A stretch of DNA of 64,000 bases from Terrabacter sp. MAHUQ-38 (GCF_014518425.1 NZ_JACVCU010000009.1:1-64000), one strand, 5' to 3'; positions 1 through 8,466 are shown, numbered from the stretch's first letter. Notes: generated from the letters alone by a model not told the origin. Program-made: numbers and translations.

Positions 1-127
1 CAAGGAGGTCGGCGACACCGTCATGTTCATGGACGGCGGCCTCGTCGTCGAACAAGGCCCCCCCGCCGAGGTCCTGTGCAACCCGAAGGAACCCCGCACC
101 CAGAAGTTCCTCGAGAAGGTGCTCTGA
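1..127 (+). CDS. amino-acid ABC transporter ATPase, C-terminal end (partial)
   Basis: Only the last 41 codons are inside the window; the gene begins off the left edge. The visible end contains VMFMDGGLVVEQGPPAEVL followed by the tail RTQKFLEKVL. This is the usual end of GlnQ/GltL-type polar amino-acid importer ATPases, after the H-loop. The stop codon is directly followed by the GTG of the flavoprotein oxidase, so the two are almost certainly co-transcribed, which suggests that the imported substrate is an amino acid or N-methyl amino acid. The family is clear from the short end; the substrate is inference. Confidence 0.85.
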   Translation, partial: KEVGDTVMFMDGGLVVEQGPPAEVLCNPKEPRTQKFLEKVL

Positions 128-1270
128 GTGTCTGACGGTCAGCTCGCTGTCGTCGGGGTCGGTAGCGTCGGGAGCATGGCGCTGTGGCAGGCCTCGAAGC
201 TGGGGGTCGCCCCCGTGGGCTTCGAGGCCATGGCCCCCGCGCATCCGCGCAGTGCGGTGGGCGGCGACAGCCGCCTGTTCCGGATGACCTACCGCGGTGA
301 GCACAACTTCTATCCCGTTCTCCAGACGGCGGAGCGCCTGTGGCGACGACTGGAGGAGGAGTCCGGGCAGGAGATCCTGAACCAGTGCGGAGGACTGTCC
401 ATCGGCGAGACCGACGGGCGCTACCTTCCGGCCCTGCTGGACTCGATCCGGCGGACCGGGGCGCCCCACGAGATCCTCGACCGGGACGAGATGGCGCGCC
501 GTTACCCCCAGCACCGGCTGTCAGCTGGTGAGAGCGGCATACTCGATCCCCGTGCGGGGTTCCTCCGCACGGATCGCGCCGTCCTCTCCGCGGTCGAGGT
601 GGCCCGCGAGAACGGCGCGGCGGTCGTGAAGGACGCGCAGGTGCGCGAGGTCACCGAGCTGTCCGACGGCGTGCGCATCACCACCGACAAGGACAGCTGG
701 ACGTTCGACCGGGTGATCGTGGCGTCGGGCAGCGGGTCGGGCGCCGTACTTCCTCCCTTCCTGCAGCGACACGTGCAACCGAAGCGGATCTTCCTGACCT
801 GGTTCACGGCCCGCGACGCCAAGCAGTTCGTCCCCGAAGCGTTCCCCATCTTCATCCGGATCACCGGTGACCGCTCCCTCTACGGCGCGCCGACCGTCGA
901 CGGAGTGACGGTCAAGGCAACCCTGGACGGGCGTGGCAAGCCGACCCCGGATCCCGCCACGATGGCCAGGGAGCTCAGCCACGCCGAGGTGGCCGAGTCG
1001 CTCGAGACGGTGCAGGAGTTCCTCCCGGGGCTCGTGCCCGAGATCGTCAGGTCGGACGCCTATCCGGACCTCTACACCTCCGACGAGACCGGCCTGCTCG
1101 GACCGCTCCCGGGAAGCGACCGCATCTACTGTGCGACGGGGTTCTCCGGGGCGGGCTTCAAGATGGCGTCGGCGTTCGGGGCCATCGCGGCCTCCGAGGT
1201 GTTGGGTCAAGGACCGCTCGTGGACGGTCTGGACTTCCTGCGTCCGGCTCGCTTCGCCTCTCACGCTTGA
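128..1270 (+). CDS. FAD-dependent oxidoreductase, sarcosine / N-methyl amino acid oxidase family
   Basis: This 380-residue protein is the usual length for monomeric sarcosine oxidase and N-methyltryptophan oxidase (DAO superfamily). An N-terminal Rossmann motif GVGSVG (residues 10-15) binds FAD. It is followed by the GGDSRLFRMTY segment (about 45-55), which matches the family's GDTRL motif, and a C-terminal GFSGAGFKMA segment. Such enzymes oxidise secondary or N-methyl amino acids to an imine and hydrogen peroxide in the cytoplasm. In these oxidases FAD is covalently bound by a Cys in a CMYT-like motif; here the equivalent reads DLYT (314-317), so that Cys is absent and the flavin is probably non-covalent. 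The GTG start abuts the stop of the upstream ABC ATPase gene. A strong terminator follows. The exact substrate cannot be told. Confidence 0.85.
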   Translation: MSDGQLAVVGVGSVGSMALWQASKLGVAPVGFEAMAPAHPRSAVGGDSRLFRMTYRGEHNFYPVLQTAERLWRRLEEESGQEILNQCGGLSIGETDGRYLPALLDSIRRTGAPHEILDRDEMARRYPQHRLSAGESGILDPRAGFLRTDRAVLSAVEVARENGAAVVKDAQVREVTELSDGVRITTDKDSWTFDRVIVASGSGSGAVLPPFLQRHVQPKRIFLTWFTARDAKQFVPEAFPIFIRITGDRSLYGAPTVDGVTVKATLDGRGKPTPDPATMARELSHAEVAESLETVQEFLPGLVPEIVRSDAYPDLYTSDETGLLGPLPGSDRIYCATGFSGAGFKMASAFGAIAASEVLGQGPLVDGLDFLRPARFASHA

Positions 1271-1277
1271 CGATCGG

Positions 1278-1311
1278 CCGCGGCCCCACCTGTGCTCAGG
1301 TGGGGCCGCGG
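1278..1311 (+). terminator. intrinsic terminator after the amino-acid oxidase operon
   Basis: A perfect 15-bp GC-rich inverted repeat (1278-1292 with 1297-1311) closes on a 4-base TGCT loop just after the oxidase stop. No T-run follows, which is common in high-GC actinobacteria. Confidence 0.8.
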
Positions 1312-1316
1312 CACGC

Positions 1317-1346
1317 TCGACGATGACCGCGGAATGGCCATAACCT
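1317..1346 (+). promoter_or_regulatory. candidate promoter of the glutamate dehydrogenase gene
   Basis: TCGACG (1317-1322) and TAACCT (1341-1346) are separated by 18 bases, just downstream of the terminator and 17 bases before the ATG. The match to sigma-70-type consensus is moderate and is the only support. Confidence 0.35.
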
Positions 1347-1363
1347 AGGTCGCGGAGGCGGTC

Positions 1364-4300
1364 ATGGCCCTTGCCGACATGCACACCACACCTGCATCCC
1401 CACCGCGTGTCGAGTGGGAGGTGGACGGGTCTCGGCTCAGGTGCCGGGTGGGCTGGCCCGCCGACAGGCCTCCACTGGCGCAGGTGTTGCCCCTCTTCGA
1501 GCACCTGGGGCTTGTCCTGACCGATCATCGGCCGGAGCCGTCGGCGGACGGCTTCGTGTTCGTCCGGGCCGATGACCCGGGCCTCGACGAGGTGCTGCCG
1601 TGGCTCGCCGAGGCCTTCACCGCGGCTTGGGAGCACCGGGTTGACCGGGACGACTTCGCCTCCTTGGTGCTTCAGGCGCATCTGGACGCGAGGCAGGTGC
1701 AGCTCGTGCGGGCGGCCTGCCAGTACCTCCGTCAGGCCGGGCTCGGCGCGAGCCGGTCGTACGTGCGCGGGATCCTGTCGGGCCACGGCGAGTTCGTCCG
1801 GCACTGGGTCGAGGTGTTCGAGCAACGGTTCGGCCTGGAGGGCCCCTCGTCGGCCGAGAGTCGGCTCGCGAAGTACGCCGACGCCGCCACGACCCGGGAC
1901 GAGTTCCGGGTGCTCGACTGGTACGCGGGCCTGCTGGACGCCATCACCCGCACCAACTACTTCACCCGTGACGGTGATGGCCGGTCGCCGCGCACCACCG
2001 TGTTCAAGCTCGACCCGGCGAGGCTGCCGTTCGCGACCGATCCCGCGGTGTCAGTGGAGACGTTCGTGCACCACCCGGACGTCGAGGGCCTGCACGTGCG
2101 GTACGGGCCCGTGGCCCGCGGCGGGCTGCGCTGGTCCGACCGCGTCGAGGACTACCGGGACGAGGTGCTCGCGCTCGCCAAGGCACAGCAGGTGAAGAAC
2201 TCACTGATCGTCCCGGCCGGTGCCAAGGGCGCCTTCGTCGTCAAGGCGATCCTGGCCGGCCTTGCTCCCGCGGACGCCCTCCGTGAGGTACGCCGTTGCT
2301 ACCGGGTCTTCGTGCGAGGCCTCCTGGACGTGACCGACAACGTCACCGAGCGCGGGGTGACGCATCCGGCGGGGATGGTGCTCGCCGACGGTCCCGACCC
2401 GTACCTGGTGGTGGCAGCGGACAAGGGGACCGCGGCCTTCTCCGACCTCGCGAACGCGGAGTCCGTCGACGCCGGGTACTGGCTCGATGACGCGTTCGCG
2501 TCCGGTGGCTCCGCCGGCTTCAACCACAAGCAGCTGGGCGTGACCGCTCGGGGCGCGTGGGTCGCGGTGCGACGACACTTCACCGAGCTCGGGATCGATC
2601 CCGAGCGCGACGAGTACACCGCGGTGGGCATCGGTGACATGTCCGGTGACGTCTTCGGCAACGGCATGCTTCTTTCGGACCGGCTGCGACTGGTGGCCGC
2701 GTTCGACCATCGGCACATCTTCCTGGATCCGGAGCCGGATCCGAAGACCTCGTTCGCGGAACGCGCCAGGCTGGCGGCGATGCCGGCCTCGTCGTGGGGC
2801 GACTACGACGGTGCCCTGATCTCTCCGGGCGGAGGCGTCCACTCGCGGTCCGGCAGGTCCGTTGCGGTGTCGAGGCAGGTCAGGGCTGCGCTCGACATCG
2901 ACGCCGACGTGCTGTCGCCTGACGCGCTGGTGCAGGCGATCCTCCGGGCACCGGTCGACCTGCTGTGGAACGGCGGGATCGGGACCTACGTGCGAGCCTC
3001 GCACGAGACCGATGCCGACGTGTCGGACCGTGGCAACGACCGCGTGCGGGTCGCGGCCGACCAGCTCCGCTGCCGGGTGGTCGGCGAGGGCGGCAACCTG
3101 GGACTGACACAGGCGGCGCGCATCGAGTACTCCCTGGCCGGCGGGCGCCTCAACGCCGACTTCATCGACAACGTCGCGGGCGTCAACACCTCCGACCGCG
3201 AGGTCAACCTCAAGATCCTGCTGCGCTCGGTGGAGAAGGCGGGACTCATCGACCGCACGCAGCGTGATCGGGTTCTCGAGGCCTGCGACGGCGATGTCGT
3301 GCACGACGTCCTGGCCGACAGCGAGCGGCAGGTGCTCGCCATCAGCGTCGTCGAAGGCTACGGCGCGACCCTGCTGGACCGGCACGACCAGGTGATGCGC
3401 AACCTCGCCGAGCACGGGCTCGACCGCGCCCGCGAGCACCTGCCCGACGTCGAGGAGATCGAGCGGCGACGGGCTGCCGGTCGCGGACTCACCCGGCCGG
3501 AGATCGCGGTGATCCTGGCGCACGCCAAGAACCTCGTGCACGAGCTGCTGTTGAACGGTGACCTTCCCGAAGACCCCGGTGTGCTGGGCATGCTCGCCGG
3601 CTACTTCCCGGAGCCCGTGCGTGCCGAGTACGCCGAGCAGATCGCGTCGCACGAGCTGGGCCGCGAGATCATCGCGACACGGCTGGCGAACGAACTGATC
3701 GACCGGGTCGGCCCGGGCTTCATCTACCGGGTCGAGGACCGCACGGGAGCGAGCACGGACCAGGCGATCCGAGCCATCATGATCGTCAAGGACCTGCTGG
3801 GGCTGGACGACCTGTGGGATGGCCTCGCGCCATACCCGGTCGTCCCGACGATGCCCGTCAGGCATGCGCTGGAGCGGGCGCTGGAGTACAACGCATCCTG
3901 GCTGGTCCGCCGGAACAGCGGTCTGGCCGCGATCGACAGCGAGGCGGCCGTGTTCCGTGGCACGGTGACTCGCCTCCGCGAGGCCTTGTCCAGCTCAGCG
4001 CCAGCCCTCGACGCCGCTTTGGGCCGATCTGCGCAGCTCGCCGAGCTCGGTGTCTCACGGGACCTGCTGACCCGGTGTCATGCGGTGTCGCAGATGTCGC
4101 AGGCGCTGTGCCTGGCCTCGGCCTCGATCGAGAGCGGCTTCGACGTCGTCGAGCTCGAGGCGGCGTACGCCGGGATCGGGGAGACGCTCGGGCTCTCGTG
4201 GCTCTACTCCACCATCCCGATCAGCTCGGCGGACACACACTGGGTTCAGCTGGCAAAGGCTGCGCTCAGGGACGAGCTCGCTGCACTGACCGTGGCGATC

Positions 4301-4483
4301 GCGACGGAGGTGCTGGCCGCCGGTGGGCTCGCCACCTGGACGCGTGAGCACCGGGATGCCCTCGCGCGCACGCATTCTGCCTATGCCGGGCTGGCCGGCA
4401 GCACCGATGTGGACGTAGCGATGCTCACGGTGGGGGTGCAGGTGCTCCGGGACCTGCACCACGCCGTGAGTGCGCGCGGCTAG
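1364..4483 (+). CDS. gdh: NAD-specific glutamate dehydrogenase, short form
   Basis: A 1039-residue member of the large bacterial NAD-glutamate dehydrogenases (Bac_GDH), which convert glutamate to 2-oxoglutarate and ammonium for catabolism. Family landmarks are the substrate-lysine segment LIVPAGAKGAFVVK, GIGDMSGDVFGNGML, and NADFIDNVAGVNTSDREVN in the Rossmann part. The helical C-terminal region is also present. Members usually have about 1600 residues. This one starts directly in the region that normally lies more than 400 residues in, and so lacks the N-terminal ACT-like regulatory part. The start is well supported: GGAGG lies 5 bases before the ATG, and the upstream gap is short and holds a terminator, so no missing N-terminal gene precedes it. 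It overlaps the convergent DUF2652 gene by 59 bases. Different allosteric control is inferred. Confidence 0.9.
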   Translation: MALADMHTTPASPPRVEWEVDGSRLRCRVGWPADRPPLAQVLPLFEHLGLVLTDHRPEPSADGFVFVRADDPGLDEVLPWLAEAFTAAWEHRVDRDDFASLVLQAHLDARQVQLVRAACQYLRQAGLGASRSYVRGILSGHGEFVRHWVEVFEQRFGLEGPSSAESRLAKYADAATTRDEFRVLDWYAGLLDAITRTNYFTRDGDGRSPRTTVFKLDPARLPFATDPAVSVETFVHHPDVEGLHVRYGPVARGGLRWSDRVEDYRDEVLALAKAQQVKNSLIVPAGAKGAFVVKAILAGLAPADALREVRRCYRVFVRGLLDVTDNVTERGVTHPAGMVLADGPDPYLVVAADKGTAAFSDLANAESVDAGYWLDDAFASGGSAGFNHKQLGVTARGAWVAVRRHFTELGIDPERDEYTAVGIGDMSGDVFGNGMLLSDRLRLVAAFDHRHIFLDPEPDPKTSFAERARLAAMPASSWGDYDGALISPGGGVHSRSGRSVAVSRQVRAALDIDADVLSPDALVQAILRAPVDLLWNGGIGTYVRASHETDADVSDRGNDRVRVAADQLRCRVVGEGGNLGLTQAARIEYSLAGGRLNADFIDNVAGVNTSDREVNLKILLRSVEKAGLIDRTQRDRVLEACDGDVVHDVLADSERQVLAISVVEGYGATLLDRHDQVMRNLAEHGLDRAREHLPDVEEIERRRAAGRGLTRPEIAVILAHAKNLVHELLLNGDLPEDPGVLGMLAGYFPEPVRAEYAEQIASHELGREIIATRLANELIDRVGPGFIYRVEDRTGASTDQAIRAIMIVKDLLGLDDLWDGLAPYPVVPTMPVRHALERALEYNASWLVRRNSGLAAIDSEAAVFRGTVTRLREALSSSAPALDAALGRSAQLAELGVSRDLLTRCHAVSQMSQALCLASASIESGFDVVELEAAYAGIGETLGLSWLYSTIPISSADTHWVQLAKAALRDELAALTVAIATEVLAAGGLATWTREHRDALARTHSAYAGLAGSTDVDVAMLTVGVQVLRDLHHAVSARG

Positions 4484-5693
4484 ACCGCAGGCCCGCGAGC
4501 GGTCCGTCCGGACGGACCCGTGGCACCTCGGGCTCCTGGGTGGTCTCGCTTCGACGGCGCTCGAGCTCGTCGCCGAGCTGCTCGGCCAGACGGGCTGTGC
4601 TCGTCCGTACCGCGTTGTCGAGCCAGGCCGCCAGCTGCTCCATGATGGCCCGTTCCTTCGCCGTCCGGGGTGCGGCGAAGCGCTGGTGCAGGACCGTCCC
4701 ATCGGACGTCGGCTCGAACTCCGTCGTGGCGAGGAAGCGGACCGGCCCCATCGGCGTCGGGACGGTCGTCCGATGGGTGAAGTAGTCGTAGGGCCGCCAG
4801 TCGAGGACCTCTTCGATGGTCGCGTTCTCGCCGTGCATGCAATGGTTGGTGGCGCCGACCCCGCGACGGTTTCCGGTCGCGATCACCTCGACCCCGGTCA
4901 CCCCGAGCTGCCACGCCATCCGTCGGCCCGGTGTCGTCACGAACTCCCATACGACCTGCGGCGGAGCCGGCGTGGGAGTGTCGAGACGGTAGGCAGCCTG
5001 ACGGTCGTCGACGAAGACGCGCGTGCGGGACTCCTCCTCCTGCCAGCGCCGCTCGAGGTCGTGGACCCAGAGGCGTACGGCGCCGATGTGCTCGTACGTC
5101 TCGGTGGTGGCGTGCATGCCGAGCGCGGAGACGTCGACATCCATCGCATCGACGCACTGCTGGCTCAAGAGCGCATAGGCCTCGACGCCCGTCGACTCGA
5201 CCACGGCGTTCTTGAGCAGCCGGTGGACGAGGATGACGTCCGGTCCGAGCAGCTCCTCGTGGCCGGCGACGCGTTGGCGAAGGATGGTGCCGTGGTGGGC
5301 GACGAACTTCAGGTCGAGGTCGGGAGTGCGTACGCACGCGTTGCACTCGCACGACGTCGCTTGACGCACGTCCCGCCGGCGCCGCCGGAAGCCGAAGTAG
5401 CAGCCCTCGATCGTGTCGAGGAGCAACGACCCGTCCAGCTTGTCGGTGACGGCATATGTGAACGCGGCGTCGCCCTCGAGCTTCGCCAACCGGAACGCGG
5501 GTCGCAGCGCGCTGACGATCGTCCCCATGAGGTCAGCGAGGATGTCCTGCGCGTGATCGAGCTCGACTCCCGCGAGGTAGCCCGTGTATCCCGAGATGTC
5601 GGCGATCAGGAGACACGCCGACTCTGTGGCGTTCGGCGAGAGCTCCGGACCCGACGCCTGCCGGCTAGGAGAGCGACCGGCTCGGGGATCCAT
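4425..5693 (-). CDS. DUF2652 cyclase-like / SRPBCC protein
   Basis: 422 residues. The first half carries the DUF2652 signature LLIADISGYTGYL and a KLEGDAAF segment, a fold related to class III nucleotide cyclases. A CECNAC cluster follows (roughly residues 100-110). The second half, with segments such as WEFVTTPGRRMAWQLGVTG, looks like a SRPBCC (START-like) ligand-binding domain. The ATG at 5693 is preceded by GAGGAGG at good spacing; an upstream in-frame extension to 5744 has no ribosome site and is rejected. The C-terminal tail is antisense to the end of the glutamate dehydrogenase gene. Whether it makes a cyclic nucleotide is unknown; most DUF2652 proteins are uncharacterised. Confidence 0.8.
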   Translation of the reverse strand: MDPRAGRSPSRQASGPELSPNATESACLLIADISGYTGYLAGVELDHAQDILADLMGTIVSALRPAFRLAKLEGDAAFTYAVTDKLDGSLLLDTIEGCYFGFRRRRRDVRQATSCECNACVRTPDLDLKFVAHHGTILRQRVAGHEELLGPDVILVHRLLKNAVVESTGVEAYALLSQQCVDAMDVDVSALGMHATTETYEHIGAVRLWVHDLERRWQEEESRTRVFVDDRQAAYRLDTPTPAPPQVVWEFVTTPGRRMAWQLGVTGVEVIATGNRRGVGATNHCMHGENATIEEVLDWRPYDYFTHRTTVPTPMGPVRFLATTEFEPTSDGTVLHQRFAAPRTAKERAIMEQLAAWLDNAVRTSTARLAEQLGDELERRRSETTQEPEVPRVRPDGPLAGLRSSRAHSRRGAGPGAPAPPP

Positions 5694-5844
5694 CCGTCCT
5701 CCTCGACCACGTTGAGCGGCGACAAGCGGTGGGGCGGCAGCCATTCCGGAGCTCGAATGCCGGGACCGGTCCCCGAGGGCAATCTACTGCTGCCGACACG
5801 CGTTCGCAGCCGCCTGCGAGGTGCTGCCCGGCATCGACACGCGT

Positions 5845-5877
5845 GCAACGTCGTTGCAACGTTCCGCGACCTAGGTT
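5845..5877 (+). promoter_or_regulatory. inverted repeat and candidate -10 upstream of adhP
   Basis: The 222-base divergent gap between the DUF2652 gene and adhP holds GCAACG-T-CGTTGC (5845-5857), overlapping the palindrome CGTTGCAACG (5852-5861). TAGGTT at 5872-5877 could be a -10 element for adhP. The repeats sit where a -35 would lie, so a regulator site is plausible but unproven. Nothing else was seen in this gap. Confidence 0.35.
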
Positions 5878-5915
5878 GCCTCTCGGATCGAGACAACGAC
5901 GTCAAAGGAACTGAC

Positions 5916-6935
5916 ATGGCAACCATGCACGCAGCTGTTGTTCGCGCTTTCGGCACTGACCTCGTCGTCGACGACGTCCCGGTGCCGACCCCCGGTCCTG
6001 GGCAGGCGTTGGTGAAGCTCGTCACCAGCGGCGTCTGTCACACGGATCTGCATGCGGCAGAAGGGGACTGGCCCATCAAACCGAACCCGCCGTTCATCCC
6101 CGGTCATGAGGGCGTCGGCGAGGTCGTCGCCTTGGGCGAGGGGGTCACGAACCTCGAGGTCGGCCAGCTGGTGGGCAACGCCTGGCTGTACTCCGCCTGC
6201 GGCGACTGCCAGTACTGCAAGACCGGCTGGGAGACGCTGTGCGAGAACCAGCAGAACGCCGGGTACAGCGTGGACGGCTCCTTCGGCGAGTACATGCTCG
6301 TCGATGCCAGGTTCGCCGCGATCATTCCTGACGGAGCGGACCCGGTGGAGGTCGCGCCGGTGCTGTGCGCGGGCGTCACCGTCTACAAGGGACTCAAGAT
6401 GACGGAGGCCAAGCCGGGCCAGTGGGTCGTCATCTCCGGTATCGGCGGCCTCGGACACATCGCGGTGCAGTACGCGAGGGCGATGGGCCTGCGCGTGGCC
6501 GCCGTCGACATCGCCGAGGACAAGCTCGCCCTGGCGAAGAGGCACGGTGCGGAGCTCGTGGTCAATGCGCTCGACGAGGACCCGACCGAGGTGGTCCAAA
6601 GGGTTACGGGAGGCGCGCACGGGGTGCTCGTCACCGCCGTCCACCCGTCGGCATTCGGCCAGGCCATCCACATGTCGCGGCGCGGCGGGACGATCGTCTT
6701 CCTCGGTCTGCCCCCGGGCGACTTCCCGGCGTCGATCTTCGAGATCGTCCTCAAGGGGCTCACCGTGCGTGGCTCGATCGTCGGCACCCGCCAGGACCTG
6801 GTGGAGGCCCTCGAGTTCTACGCCCGCGGACAGATCCACGCGACGGTGACCACTCGCGACCTCAGCGAGATCAACGCGGTCTTCGACGAGATGAGGCACG
6901 GAAAGATCGACGGCCGCGTGGTCATCACGTACTGA
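5916..6935 (+). CDS. adhP: zinc-dependent alcohol dehydrogenase, AdhP type
   Basis: A 339-residue MDR-family alcohol dehydrogenase that interconverts primary alcohols and aldehydes with NAD(H) in the cytoplasm. Catalytic zinc ligands are visible as C41 (GVCHTD), H64 (GHEGVGEV) and C151 (VLCAGVTVY). The structural zinc lobe is complete with C95, C98, C101 and C109. The coenzyme motif GIGGLGHIAVQ and the following VDIAEDKL segment, with Asp at the end of the second strand, indicate NAD rather than NADP. The ATG at 5916 has AAAGGA upstream; the open frame runs far upstream of it only as a shadow of the opposite-strand gene. It is convergent with the lacI-type gene, with only 11 bases between stops. 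Confidence 0.93.
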   Translation: MATMHAAVVRAFGTDLVVDDVPVPTPGPGQALVKLVTSGVCHTDLHAAEGDWPIKPNPPFIPGHEGVGEVVALGEGVTNLEVGQLVGNAWLYSACGDCQYCKTGWETLCENQQNAGYSVDGSFGEYMLVDARFAAIIPDGADPVEVAPVLCAGVTVYKGLKMTEAKPGQWVVISGIGGLGHIAVQYARAMGLRVAAVDIAEDKLALAKRHGAELVVNALDEDPTEVVQRVTGGAHGVLVTAVHPSAFGQAIHMSRRGGTIVFLGLPPGDFPASIFEIVLKGLTVRGSIVGTRQDLVEALEFYARGQIHATVTTRDLSEINAVFDEMRHGKIDGRVVITY

Positions 6936-6946
6936 CGAGGCTGCGC

Positions 6947-8008
6947 CTAGTCTCGCGGGCCGGCGGCGTCGAGGCGGACCCCGTGGACGATGAGGGAGGC
7001 GGGCAGGGAGACCCCGGTCGACGCGGCTCCGTCCTCGTCGACGGCGAGGTGGAGCGCCGCCTCACCGAACGCCTCGAGCGGCACCTCCACGGTGCTGAAC
7101 TCGGGCAGGACGTCGCCGAGCATCGGGACGTGGTCGAACCCGGTGACCTCGATGTCGCGCGGTGAGACGATGCCCAGCTCGCGAAGGCGGGCGATGACGC
7201 CGACGGCCATGGCGTCGCTGCCCGCCGCGATGACGTCGAGGTCGTGGACGTGCTCGCCCAACAGGTCCACAGCGGCGTACCCGCCGTCGCGGGAGAACGG
7301 CGCGTGGACCACGCGCTGCTCCGGCACCGCAACACCCATGGCGGCCAGCCCGGCGAGGAACCCGTGGGCTCGGTCGCGGGCCGTGATCTGGTCAGCCGGC
7401 CCCGAGACGACGGCGAACCGGCTATGTCCGAACCTGACGAGCTCCGCGGCGAGCCTGGCAGCCGGGGTGCGGCTGTCGACGGTGACGGACGGGTAGTCGA
7501 GCGCGGAGTCCCCGACCACGACGATGCGCGCGCCCTGGGCGCGAAGCAGCCGCAGCTCCTCGTCCAGCGCGGCCTCTCTGGAGGGATCGGTCGTGCGGCT
7601 GGTCGCGAGCACGACCGCCCGGTGCCGCTCTCCCCTGAAGTGCCGAAGCACCTCGACCTCGCGCCGTGAGTCGTCACCGGTGGCGCGCACGGCCACCGAC
7701 ATCCCGCGCTTCTCCGCCGCATGCATCACGCCCGAGATCATCGTCGCGCTGCCGAAGTCGTCGATGTCGCTCACGAGGAGGGCGACGCTGCGGGCGCGCC
7801 CGCCCTTGATCGCCTGGGCAGCGGTGCTGACGGAGTACCCGAGCGTCGCCGCGGCCTCCTCGACCCGAGCGCGCAGATCTGCGCTTCCGGTCTGGGTCCC
7901 GCGCACGCCCCCGTTGAGGATCCGCGAGGCGGTCGGCACGGATACGCCGGCCAGCTTGGCGACATCACCCAGGGTCGCCGGCTTCGCCGGTGCTGCTTCC
8001 CCCATCAT
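6947..8008 (-). CDS. LacI-family transcriptional repressor (sugar locus 1)
   Basis: 353 residues. The N-terminal LacI helix-turn-helix reads TLGDVAKLAGVSVPTASRIL (about 12-31), with a hinge near residue 60, then a periplasmic-binding-like sensor domain. A GGAGG site lies just before the paired ATG codons at 8008/8005. Its position at the head of the GH2/GH36/ABC locus makes it the likely reader of the GGGATARCGTTMTCCC sites at 8451, 13778 and 13888, which is inference from proximity. A different palindrome lies in its own leader (8040-8053). The sugar inducer is unknown but probably galactose-containing. Confidence 0.9.
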   Translation of the reverse strand: MMGEAAPAKPATLGDVAKLAGVSVPTASRILNGGVRGTQTGSADLRARVEEAAATLGYSVSTAAQAIKGGRARSVALLVSDIDDFGSATMISGVMHAAEKRGMSVAVRATGDDSRREVEVLRHFRGERHRAVVLATSRTTDPSREAALDEELRLLRAQGARIVVVGDSALDYPSVTVDSRTPAARLAAELVRFGHSRFAVVSGPADQITARDRAHGFLAGLAAMGVAVPEQRVVHAPFSRDGGYAAVDLLGEHVHDLDVIAAGSDAMAVGVIARLRELGIVSPRDIEVTGFDHVPMLGDVLPEFSTVEVPLEAFGEAALHLAVDEDGAASTGVSLPASLIVHGVRLDAAGPRD

Positions 8009-8039
8009 CCACCCTCCGGAGAAAGGATCCGCCTGTGGC

Positions 8040-8053
8040 GGACATCGATGTCC
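8040..8053. promoter_or_regulatory. 14-bp palindrome upstream of the locus-1 lacI gene
   Basis: GGACATCGATGTCC is a perfect palindrome 32 bases before the lacI start. Reading on the minus strand it lies directly after a TAGGGT that could be a -10 element (8054-8059). It does not resemble the other locus-1 operators, so it may bind another regulator, or may be chance. Confidence 0.35.
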
Positions 8054-8093
8054 ACCCTATCCGAGACCGCCAGGCGCCCTCGCATCCTCGAGC

Positions 8094-8360
8094 TCAGGGC
8101 TCGATGACTTCCTGCCCGATCGGGTGCTCACCGGCGGGATACTCCACGAGGGCGAGGACCCGGCTCGACATGAAGCGCGCCGTGCGCACCGGGGTCCCTG
8201 CGCGGGTCACCTCCGTCACCTCGACGATCCCGCGGCTGGTCGTGATCTCCACGCGACGCCCGTTGCGCGTCGCCTCGATCTCGTACGTGCGGACCTCGCC
8301 GCCCGCATCGATGACGATCTCCACGCGATCACCCCGCACGTCATCACGGTAGCGCTCCAC
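8094..8360 (-). CDS. small hypothetical protein
   Basis: The frame encodes a protein-like sequence rich in alternating beta segments (for example RRVEITTSRGIVEVTEVTRA) ending in GQEVIEP. No known family was recognised. The frame stays open to 8483, but a LacI-type operator lies at 8451-8466, so the real start is probably downstream of it. GTG at 8360 gives 88 residues; GTG at 8339 is also possible. No good ribosome-binding site was seen for either. It lies between the lacI gene and the divergent beta-galactosidase gene. Confidence 0.5.
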   Translation of the reverse strand: MERYRDDVRGDRVEIVIDAGGEVRTYEIEATRNGRRVEITTSRGIVEVTEVTRAGTPVRTARFMSSRVLALVEYPAGEHPIGQEVIEP

Positions 8361-8450
8361 CCGCCGCCATCGCCGGGCCCCCCCGCCGAAGACGTGAGTG
8401 TGCTGGACTTGGTGCCCGTGCCGTTCACGCCTGCAGTGCCATCGGATTCT

Positions 8451-8466
8451 GGGATAGCGTTCTCCC
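8451..8466. promoter_or_regulatory. locus-1 operator (LacI type)
   Basis: GGGATAGCGTTCTCCC is a near-palindrome with a central CG, 102 bases before the beta-galactosidase start and between divergent genes. It matches the sites at 13778 and 13888 (consensus GGGATARCGTTMTCCC) and so defines a local regulon. Confidence 0.75.

Noticed and set aside
521-1825. Long minus-strand open frame across the oxidase and dehydrogenase genes
   Set aside because: It is antisense to two clear genes, Arg/Gly/His-rich without recognisable motifs, and crosses a terminator; it is a high-GC shadow frame.
2201-3865. 554-codon minus-strand frame inside the glutamate dehydrogenase gene
   Set aside because: Mirror of a well-supported gene with low-complexity composition and no ribosome site.
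4470-5915. Upstream in-frame extension of adhP over the DUF2652 gene
   Set aside because: The real family N-terminus and ribosome site are at 5916; the extension has the composition of an antisense shadow.
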